64,000 nucleotides of DNA from assembly GCA_019623805.1 (NCBI GenBank), contig CP053680.1:3760001-3824000 (forward strand). Direction: 5' to 3'. The notes below the pieces were generated by a model that was given only the letters and a program-made list of their open reading frames with translations, had not been told where the DNA came from and searched no databases. This document shows, piece after piece, positions 34,798 through 41,927 of the stretch (within the stretch, counting starts at the first letter, position 1; each line of letters starts with the position of its first letter). Position numbers and translations under genes: made by a program. Source of the DNA: Gammaproteobacteria bacterium (ex Lamellibrachia satsuma). GTDB lineage: Bacteria; Pseudomonadota; Gammaproteobacteria; Chromatiales; Chromatiaceae.

Positions 34798-35181
34798 TTA
34801 GCCAATCAGGACAGTGGGACATCCAGGCGGCAGAATCTTGCCCACCGGGCTGGGGATGGGTGCCACGCAACCCGGATGAGCGGTCATGTCTCCCATACGT
34901 GCTGCAGGCAGGTTACCGATCAGCACGGTAAAAGAACCCATTGCGACCATGCCGGGGCCGTTGGGGACGCAGCCGGGCAGGGCGCAGGGAGCGGTCATGT
35001 CGGTTACCCGGGCCGCTGGCATGCCTCCGATCAACACGGTCGGCTCGCCCTTAACGATCGCCAGAGGCAGCGGAGGATGGGGTACCGGGGTGGGAACCGG
35101 TGCCGGTGGGTGAATCGGGGCATGACAATGGGGGGCCTGCTGGATGACATTATCCCCCATTCTCGCTGCTGGATTGCCCAT
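34798..35181 (-). CDS. PAAR-domain T6SS spike-tip protein
   Basis: A 127-residue PAAR protein: 'MGNPAARMGD', 'PTVLIGGMPAARVTDMT', 'FTVLIGNLPAARMGDMT' and the final 'GCPTVLIG', with conserved His/Cys for metal binding (H19, C77-like and H-P-G-C near the end). PAAR proteins sharpen the VgrG tip and carry effectors. A Pro/His-rich loop ('HAPIHPPAPVPTPVPHPP') follows the first motif. There is no effector extension. It is followed at once by the methyltransferase gene and preceded by a CsgG-like gene after a REP-like repeat, 13 kb from vgrG. Confidence 0.93.
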   Translation of the reverse strand: MGNPAARMGDNVIQQAPHCHAPIHPPAPVPTPVPHPPLPLAIVKGEPTVLIGGMPAARVTDMTAPCALPGCVPNGPGMVAMGSFTVLIGNLPAARMGDMTAHPGCVAPIPSPVGKILPPGCPTVLIG

Positions 35182-35224
35182 GTTATCTACCGTCCTATGT
35201 CAGTGCAGCTTGCTGCGAAGCGTC

Positions 35225-35293
35225 TGTAGGAGCGGCGCCCCGCCACGATTTTTCCATCTGCGGAGTTATCGCGGCGAGGGCGCCGCTCCTACA
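35225..35293. repeat. REP-like paired palindrome
   Basis: Outer arms 'tgtaggagcggcgcc' and 'ggcgccgctcctaca' pair across 'ccgccacgat...atcgcggcgag'. It matches the arms of the palindrome at 8301-8338 and lies between the CsgG-like and PAAR genes. Confidence 0.8.
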
Positions 35294-35329
35294 ATCTAAT
35301 ACCCCGTCCGGGGATCATTTTGGCTCTTG

Positions 35330-36562
35330 TTAAAAGAGCGAATCGTCTCCGAATGGACTGCTGGTTTCCTTTTTACTGCCTCCACCGAAGAACCCGCTTT
35401 TCTCCTTCGGTGGTCTCCAGGAAGTGGCGAACTTCATCGGTTCGGGAGCACGTTGGGAGACTATCTTATCGCCACGTTTGATACGCGATGCCTTGAGGCG
35501 TCCAGTCGGTTTGGCAATGGAGTATTTTTCCTTCGCTGCAGTGATCTTGACCGAGCCGACCAGTTCTTCTTCCCCGCCGAGGGAGATGCCCGTCTCAGGA
35601 TCGATCAGTTGTTCACCCATGCGCATCAGGTCCAGGCTCTCTCCGGGTTCCACTGTATCCTGACCCAGATTGAGATAGATCTTGTTGCCCTTAACCTTGA
35701 TTACCGAACCGGTGGCGGGAGAGGTGCCGGTCTGCTTGATCAGACCGTAGACCCCACGATTGACGGTGGAGATTACAGCCTGCCCGATTGGGGTTTTGGC
35801 GTATTTGGACATGAAGCCTCCCAGCCCGCCGCCGCCGGTTATGCCTGCCCCGCCGAAGGTGAGCCCGGATTCACTCAATTCTGCCTCTACCTGATCGGTG
35901 TAGACGATCTCGCTGGTTTCAGAGTTGATCAGACGGAAGTTCATGCCCAGTACTGCCTTTGACTCTTTCACAGAGATGGCTCCCAGTAGCGCACCGGCAC
36001 TACCGCCTATCAAACCACCAAGGCCGCCGCCTTTCTCTTCCACCCCTGCCTCATAATGAGTGATCACCGCCTGAAACAGGTATTGAGCGCCGAGAATCTT
36101 TCCGATTTTGGCGGCGGAAGGTTTGGCTATGCGCCCGGTAGCCCCCAGATCCTGCTCCTTTATCGCCTTGTCCAGCACTTTGCGCTCCACCAGGCGAAAA
36201 CGTTTGGTCTTGTGCATCGTGTCCATCAGCATCGCCTCGATACCCTGGACCGGAACACCGCCGCTGCTGGTGGCAGCATTGTACGTATAGGTGCCACTGG
36301 GGCCGCTGACGCTTACGCTCTGGCTGGAGGAGTTGTTTTCCACCGGCAATACGCCGATACGGGTCTTCTTGCCGCTGTATCCGCCCCACTCAAGATTGAC
36401 CAGGTATTTAACATCAATGTCGCCGATATATTCGGGTAGCGGCTGCTTGGCACCACCTTCTTTTATGATCGAATAGGCTACGTAGTCCGCCTGCGCCAGA
36501 GAGGCGAGTCCCAAGGTCAGTGCGGCGGTGAGCAGACATAACCCGTGCTTGAGTTTCAACAT
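35330..36562 (-). CDS. CsgG/HfaB-like secreted protein
   Basis: A 410-residue exported protein from ATG 36562 (GGAG 8 bases upstream; a longer frame to 36631 has no support) with signal peptide 'MLKLKHGLCLLTAALTLGLASLAQA'. The mature part shows CsgG-type features: 'KKTRIGVLPVEN', 'GIEAMLMDTMHKTKRFRLVERKVLDKAIKEQDLG', 'AKIGKILGAQYLFQAVITHYE', and 'FRLINSETSEIVYTDQVEA'. CsgG forms the outer-membrane curli channel, but many CsgG-like proteins are periplasmic. No lipobox Cys is seen. A Gly-rich loop at 'GGAGITGGGGLGG' and a charged tail follow. It lies between the kinase and PAAR genes; no curli subunit genes are near. Confidence 0.8.
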   Translation of the reverse strand: MLKLKHGLCLLTAALTLGLASLAQADYVAYSIIKEGGAKQPLPEYIGDIDVKYLVNLEWGGYSGKKTRIGVLPVENNSSSQSVSVSGPSGTYTYNAATSSGGVPVQGIEAMLMDTMHKTKRFRLVERKVLDKAIKEQDLGATGRIAKPSAAKIGKILGAQYLFQAVITHYEAGVEEKGGGLGGLIGGSAGALLGAISVKESKAVLGMNFRLINSETSEIVYTDQVEAELSESGLTFGGAGITGGGGLGGFMSKYAKTPIGQAVISTVNRGVYGLIKQTGTSPATGSVIKVKGNKIYLNLGQDTVEPGESLDLMRMGEQLIDPETGISLGGEEELVGSVKITAAKEKYSIAKPTGRLKASRIKRGDKIVSQRAPEPMKFATSWRPPKEKSGFFGGGSKKETSSPFGDDSLF

Positions 36563-36691
36563 CTGTTGGCTCCTTCCCATGATTGCAGGTGAGGCGAATA
36601 TCTCTGTCCTTAATCTGAAGTATAAGATCAAATCGGCGCTCTGATTGAAGTATCTGCTGATAGCCTTATTGTGAGAATTAAATGTATATGC

Positions 36692-38491
36692 CTACTCTGA
36701 TTGCAGCCGCCTTTTCAAGATTTGGAGTTCTCTGTGTTCGGGGGCTGCCTGAAGGCCCTGGTCGAGTAGGGTTTGTGCCGCTGAATTATCTCCCTGTTTC
36801 ATGGCCTGTTTTGCTTGATTCACAAAATGGTTGGCCACTTGATCCAAACCCTCCCGTGCAATTCGGTTTTCGGGGTCCAGGTCGAGAACCGCCCGATAGG
36901 CCTCTACCGCATTGCTGCCTTTCGGTTCCAGATGGCGACCGATCATCCGGTGAAGTGCAGCGACTTCCAGAATGCGCTCAACCTTGGCCTGGGTTTCAGC
37001 ATCGAGTTTTCCGGGTTTGGGTTCAGGTTCGGGTTTGGCGCCGGCAGCCGGTGCTTCTTCGAATTCATCCGGTTCTGATGGCTCCAGTCGGACCACCGGC
37101 ATCGGAGTTGTTTTTACCAGCGGCTCAACCGCCGGTACCGGCAGGAGTGAATCCTTCGGCTTGTCTGACTCTTCGCCGATCAAAAGATAGATCCCAATGC
37201 CCACAACTGCCAGCAGCAGGGAGATAGCCACTGCCAATCCCCGCAACTTGAGATTCGCGCCGCTTCCCCCTTTCAGCTCCTGTAGAAACTGCTCCAGATC
37301 CGGGGTGCGCTCGCTGCGTTCAAAGGCCAGGGAATGAGCCAGGGCCTGGTTCAGTTGGCGGCTGAGTCCGGGGATGGGTTTGGGTATTAATTTTCGGCCA
37401 CGGGCCTGGTTGGCCGGCAGCTTGTCGAAGGGGTGGTGTCCGGTGAGCAGTTCATAGCTGACGCAGCCGAGGGCGTAGATATCGTCTCGTGGATCGGGGG
37501 CTGCCTGGTCGAACATCTCACAACTTGCGTAGGCAGGAGTGAGGGCCTCCCATTTGGCGGGATCGAAGACGGTGGCGTCGCCTGAGCTCTGTCCCGGTGG
37601 TTTGAAGGCGCGGGCGATGCCGAAGTCGAGCACCTTGATCTCGCCATTCTGCAGGATAAAGGCGTTTCCCGGCTTAAAATCAGCGTGCACGATATCCTTT
37701 TTATGGGCGTAGGCCAGGCCATGGGCCATTCCTTCAATGATCGGCAGGGCCTTCTCCATTGGCAGTCCGCTGGGCCGGATTCGCTTGATCAGATGCTCTA
37801 CCGACTCACCCTGCATCAGTTCCATGGTCATGTAGACTGTATCGCCGTCCCGGTCGAAGTCGTAGACTGTAGCCACGTTGGGGTGGGCCAGACGCTGGGC
37901 CTTCTTGGCCTCCCGCTGCAGGGCGATAAAGGCATCGGAATTCTGTTGCACCGCCTCGTTCAGCACCTTGATGGCGACATAGGGCTCCCGGTCCCGCGCC
38001 TCTTCCTTGCGCAGGTCCTTTGCCAGGTAGACCACGCCCATGCCGCCGCGGCCGATCTCGTCTTCCAGCACGAAACGTCCGTTAAGGGTGTCGCCTACCA
38101 GTGGGTGGGCGGCACGTCCTGAAGCCTGATGAGGTGCTGGGGCGGACCATGTTTGAGCAGCGGGAGAGGGCGATGGTGTCGGGGTTCCGGCGATACGGGT
38201 TGCTTCGTCGGGAATGGGGGGCAGACGGTCTGCTTCCAGGTCTGAATGAATTCGCGTTTCTTCTCCCGCAGCATCCTGGGCGGGTTGCGCGTATTGGTCG
38301 AGGCGTACACGCAGGCTGGTGACGATCTGTGTCGGAATCCGGTTGCTGTGCTGCAACTCTTCGAGCAGTGCAGTGAGTTCTGTCCGGCTTTCCGGGTTCA
38401 GCAGCAGTTGGGCATCGAGCCTGCCCAACAGCCCCTCCAGATCCAATCGTCCGGTGAAAAAGTCGTCCAGCGCCGCTCTGAAATCATCCAT
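36692..38491 (-). CDS. Transmembrane Ser/Thr protein kinase (PpkA-like)
   Basis: A 599-residue kinase. Residues 1-70 are a helical N-terminal region, 80-130 a Pro-rich linker, 137-405 the kinase domain: 'GRGGMGVVYLAK' glycine loop, Lys175 in 'VAIKVL', catalytic 'VHADFKPGN' with Asp271, and DFG at 289-291. The usual HRD is HAD, so it is a non-RD kinase. A membrane helix spans about 416-438, and a C-terminal tail of about 160 residues with TPR-like helices follows, likely periplasmic. Such kinases switch on T6SS through threonine phosphorylation in other species. No FHA (Fha1) or PppA phosphatase gene is seen here. It is 33 bp after the caspase-like gene. Confidence 0.88.
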   Translation of the reverse strand: MDDFRAALDDFFTGRLDLEGLLGRLDAQLLLNPESRTELTALLEELQHSNRIPTQIVTSLRVRLDQYAQPAQDAAGEETRIHSDLEADRLPPIPDEATRIAGTPTPSPSPAAQTWSAPAPHQASGRAAHPLVGDTLNGRFVLEDEIGRGGMGVVYLAKDLRKEEARDREPYVAIKVLNEAVQQNSDAFIALQREAKKAQRLAHPNVATVYDFDRDGDTVYMTMELMQGESVEHLIKRIRPSGLPMEKALPIIEGMAHGLAYAHKKDIVHADFKPGNAFILQNGEIKVLDFGIARAFKPPGQSSGDATVFDPAKWEALTPAYASCEMFDQAAPDPRDDIYALGCVSYELLTGHHPFDKLPANQARGRKLIPKPIPGLSRQLNQALAHSLAFERSERTPDLEQFLQELKGGSGANLKLRGLAVAISLLLAVVGIGIYLLIGEESDKPKDSLLPVPAVEPLVKTTPMPVVRLEPSEPDEFEEAPAAGAKPEPEPKPGKLDAETQAKVERILEVAALHRMIGRHLEPKGSNAVEAYRAVLDLDPENRIAREGLDQVANHFVNQAKQAMKQGDNSAAQTLLDQGLQAAPEHRELQILKRRLQSE

Positions 38492-38524
38492 GGAGTGAAG
38501 TCTTCCAGTTACACCAGACCAGGA

Positions 38525-40033
38525 TCAACGCTGACCTACCAGGAGAAATTCACCAAACTCGTGGCCGGTACGCTTGAGCTGGGCGTATTGGGGGGATTGA
38601 TCGACATTGAGTTCTTCTGCCCGGGCCGACACCCGTGACTTGACTTCGCGGAACAACTTGGAGCCTTCGAGTACCCCTTTACTCCCGTTCAGTACATCGA
38701 TGAGTGCATTGGCAAACATGGAGTGACCGTTTCCTCCGTCGTCCAATACCGGTTTTACGCCACCCGAAGTCAGCACATAACGTGAGCGGGTCTTGGCGAT
38801 GACCCTGAGCCATTTCATACGGGTCTCTTCCGACATACCGGGATCGAGTTCAGTGTTGACTGCACGGGTGAGGGCGCCGGAGTAGCAGGAGTCCGCCACC
38901 ACCAGCACATGTTTCGCCGACATGGCATTGAGGATGTCGGTGATTGCCACGGTGGAGATCCAGTTGGCGGTGCTGTCGGTCTCCGCGTCCACCGGCAACC
39001 AGTGGCCACGGTTATTGGCCTTGTCGTACTCTCCGTGGCCGGCGTAGTAGAGTAGCAGGTTGTCTTTTTCCGTGAGTTCCCGGCGGGCCTTGTTCAGGGC
39101 GGAGAGAATTTCGTAGCGGGTGGCGTCGTAGACGCGGGTGACGGTGAATCCATAACGCTGTTTGAGGATGTCGGCGATCACGTCCGCGTCGTTTTTCGGG
39201 GTACTGAGGTCATCCAGTTTATCGTATCGGGTATTGGCGATGATCAGGGCGTGATAGGTGCCGAAGATGTCAGGGTCGCTGTCCGTACCGGCGGCAGTGT
39301 CGGGTTGTTCCTGCAGGGGTTCGGGCAGCAGTCGGAACTCCACCGTGCCCCGTTTGCCCTGATTATCCACGGCGACGATGGTTACCGGTGTTTTGGAACG
39401 ACTTACCGGTACCTCTGCCTTGAAGATGCCGTGTTCGTCAACTTTGTGAGACTGGCCGTTGATGGTCAGGGAGATCAGACCTGCGGGTGAGTTGATCTTG
39501 CCTACTACGATCCGCTTATCGGCATCCGATGGTGTGATGACATTGGTAATGGAGCGGGTGTTGGCGATTGGCGGGTCGATGATGTTGATTGCCGGTCCGG
39601 GCAGGTCGCTACGCACCGACGGGGCCGAACGGGTGGCGGCTGGGGGCACAGCTGCAGCTGGACGTTCGTGGCGGATCACGGTCTCTTTCTGGATCACCAC
39701 CTCGGGACGGGTCAGACGTTTGATCTTGGCTGCCTTGATCTCCTTTATCTGCTGCAGGATGTTTCTGGCCTCCTCCTGAGTGACCCAGATGACATCGTAG
39801 GTGACCAGGCCTGATTTGGATTTCAGCAGCACCTGCTGCAGCTTCTGTCCGGTATTCGGGTCGCTGCAGTCTGCCGATTGCATCTTATAGAGGTCCCGGG
39901 AATCGAAAGAGGAGAATCCGATGTCGCCGGAGCAGTCGGTGGTCTGGGCTGTCACTTCGAAATCGAGTGCCAAAAGAGAAAGCGGCACATTCATCAGAAA
40001 CAGCATCAAGAAAAGGCGAATAATTCTGAACAT
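38525..40033 (-). CDS. Secreted caspase-like (peptidase C14) protein
   Basis: A 502-residue protein starting at ATG 40033 (GGAG 7 bases upstream) with signal peptide 'MFRIIRLFLMLFLMNVPLSLLA'. Residues 30-150 are a cytochrome-free N-terminal domain with a DUF4124-like feel and two Cys pairs; about 175-240 is an Ig-like beta segment; 255-500 is the caspase fold: 'YHALIIANTRYDKLDDLSTPKNDA', catalytic His333 in 'YYAGHGE' and Cys383 in 'VADSCYSGAL'. Both catalytic residues are intact. Bacterial caspase homologues cleave after Arg/Lys or Asp in various stress and defense contexts. It is the first gene of the kinase-CsgG-PAAR-methyltransferase operon. Confidence 0.85.
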   Translation of the reverse strand: MFRIIRLFLMLFLMNVPLSLLALDFEVTAQTTDCSGDIGFSSFDSRDLYKMQSADCSDPNTGQKLQQVLLKSKSGLVTYDVIWVTQEEARNILQQIKEIKAAKIKRLTRPEVVIQKETVIRHERPAAAVPPAATRSAPSVRSDLPGPAINIIDPPIANTRSITNVITPSDADKRIVVGKINSPAGLISLTINGQSHKVDEHGIFKAEVPVSRSKTPVTIVAVDNQGKRGTVEFRLLPEPLQEQPDTAAGTDSDPDIFGTYHALIIANTRYDKLDDLSTPKNDADVIADILKQRYGFTVTRVYDATRYEILSALNKARRELTEKDNLLLYYAGHGEYDKANNRGHWLPVDAETDSTANWISTVAITDILNAMSAKHVLVVADSCYSGALTRAVNTELDPGMSEETRMKWLRVIAKTRSRYVLTSGGVKPVLDDGGNGHSMFANALIDVLNGSKGVLEGSKLFREVKSRVSARAEELNVDQSPQYAQLKRTGHEFGEFLLVGQR

Positions 40034-40220
40034 CGTCATTCTCCTACAGTTTTTCTCTTCCACCTATATTTACAAGCTAGGATACTGTATCGATGAATGC
40101 AAGCTGGTGAGCCGGGTTGTAAATCGTCAACTTGGAGGGGCGGCGACCAAAGAAGTCCCTCTCGTAGCTGTTCCATCTATTAATACAAGACCCACCAAGT
40201 GAATATTGCGGGATGATCTT

Positions 40221-41903
40221 TTATCGATCCTCTGTGATAGTCGTCTTTTCAGCGACAGCCATTTCATCCGGCATATCAATTTCTCTGCACTCGTTGTCAA
40301 TGCGCGTCAGGCAATTATGGGGTGCGAATGTATCGGAACTCGCCTCCTGCATAATTAGCTTGAATAAGTCAGGTATTGAATTCTCTAACAGACAGTCTGC
40401 GGGCAGGTAGGGAAAGATCTGGTCATAGCGTTTGATTTCGTACTGGCTGATACGCCGATAGATATGGGTGCGATTCAGTTCAGAGGTGTGACAGATGCCG
40501 GTTGATGCAATGATTTCCGCAGTCGCATGTACCGTTTTGGCATGATAGTGCGCAACACGTGCTGCCTTATCCGGTACAACCAGCCCGTTGAAGAGTCGAG
40601 GATCCTGCGTGGCAACCCCGGAGGGGCACCTGTTACTGTTGCAGATAAGGGAGTGTACACAGCCAACTGCGAGCATCATGCCACGGGCGCTATTGCAGAT
40701 GTCAGCACCGAGTGCCATGTTTTTTACCAGATGAAATCCGGTGATGATCTTGCCGGATGCAATGATCTTTATATGCTGCTTCAGGCCGAAACCGGTCAGG
40801 CAGTCGGCAACAAAGGTGATGGCTTCACGCAACGGCATGCCGATGGAATTTGTGTACTCAAGCGGGGCGGCGCCGGTACCACCTTCACCGCCATCAACAG
40901 TAATGAAGTCGGCGAGAATGCCGCTTTCGTGCATCGCCTTGCAGATGGCGACGAATTCGCTCTTGCGTCCAATCGAGAGCTTGAAACCGACCGGCTTGCC
41001 GTCGGAGAGTTCACGCAGTTGAGCGATGAATTGCACCAATCCCAGCGGTGAATCGAATGCGCTATGGGTGGCGGGCGAGTTGACCTGTGTATAGGGTTTC
41101 ACACCACGTATCCTCGAGATTTCAGGGGTGTTTTTTTCCGCAGGCAGGATTCCGCCATGGCCGGGTTTAGCGCCTTGAGAGAGCTTGATCTCGATCATTT
41201 TGACGCTTTCGAGGGAAACCTTCTCTTTGAACTGATCAGGGGAAAATTTGCCGTTCCGGTCACGACAGCCGAAGTAGCCGGTTCCAATCTGCCAGATCAG
41301 ATCGCCCCCATGTTCCAGATGATATGGGCTGATTCCGCCTTCACCGGTGTTGTGCGCGAATACGCCTGATTTTGCCCCCTTGTTGAGTGCCAGGATGGCA
41401 TTCTGGCTTAATGCGCCAAAACTCATGGCGGAGATATTAAATATGCTGGCCGAGTATGGCTGCCTGCAACCTGGTCCGCCGACATTGACCCGTAAATCCT
41501 CGTCGACATCTGATACGTTTATCGCGGAGAGTGAGTGCCCGATCCATTCATAACCGGTTCGGTAAGTGTCGACCCGCGTACCGAAAGGCACAGTCTCCAA
41601 TGCCCTTTTGGCGCGTTGGTACACAATGTTCCTGAACATCCGGTTGATGGGTGCTCCGTCGGTGTCTGACTCCACGAAATACTGACGGATAAAAGGCCGG
41701 ATCTCCTCCATGATCCACCGGCCGCGCCCGAACAGGGGGAAGTTTCGGCGAATGGAGTGCCGCTTCTGGAGCATGTCGTAAAACCCCAGTGCAGTGAAAG
41801 GGGTGATGAAAACCAATACCCACACAGTGGCTGGCCAGAGAGGGTAGATGATTGCGACCGCAATCAGTGTGGCCGACAGGGTCTTGATGAACGTTGAATG
41901 CAT
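40221..41903 (-). CDS. Glutamate-synthase-like FMN-binding protein
   Basis: A 560-residue protein with the glutamate synthase central/FMN domain: 'FGALSQNAILALNKGAK', 'HNTGEGGISPYH', 'LSQGAKPGHGGILPAEKNTPEISRIRG', 'GGEGGTGAAPLEYTNSIGMPL', and a 3Fe-4S motif C-x5-C-x4-C in 'GCVHSLICNSNRCPSGVATQ'. Two N-terminal hydrophobic helices (about 7-45) anchor it to the membrane, as in the stand-alone GltB-like family; no glutamine amidotransferase domain is present. The physiological reaction of this family is not settled. It is divergent in function from its neighbours; 24 bp downstream of the glycosidase gene. Confidence 0.9.
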   Translation of the reverse strand: MHSTFIKTLSATLIAVAIIYPLWPATVWVLVFITPFTALGFYDMLQKRHSIRRNFPLFGRGRWIMEEIRPFIRQYFVESDTDGAPINRMFRNIVYQRAKRALETVPFGTRVDTYRTGYEWIGHSLSAINVSDVDEDLRVNVGGPGCRQPYSASIFNISAMSFGALSQNAILALNKGAKSGVFAHNTGEGGISPYHLEHGGDLIWQIGTGYFGCRDRNGKFSPDQFKEKVSLESVKMIEIKLSQGAKPGHGGILPAEKNTPEISRIRGVKPYTQVNSPATHSAFDSPLGLVQFIAQLRELSDGKPVGFKLSIGRKSEFVAICKAMHESGILADFITVDGGEGGTGAAPLEYTNSIGMPLREAITFVADCLTGFGLKQHIKIIASGKIITGFHLVKNMALGADICNSARGMMLAVGCVHSLICNSNRCPSGVATQDPRLFNGLVVPDKAARVAHYHAKTVHATAEIIASTGICHTSELNRTHIYRRISQYEIKRYDQIFPYLPADCLLENSIPDLFKLIMQEASSDTFAPHNCLTRIDNECREIDMPDEMAVAEKTTITEDR

Positions 41904-41927
41904 GCTGTTTCCTGTTATTAATTTGTC

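Noticed and set aside
35330..36562. Curli secretion locus
   Set aside because: Only a CsgG-like protein is present; no CsgA, B, E or F genes are near.
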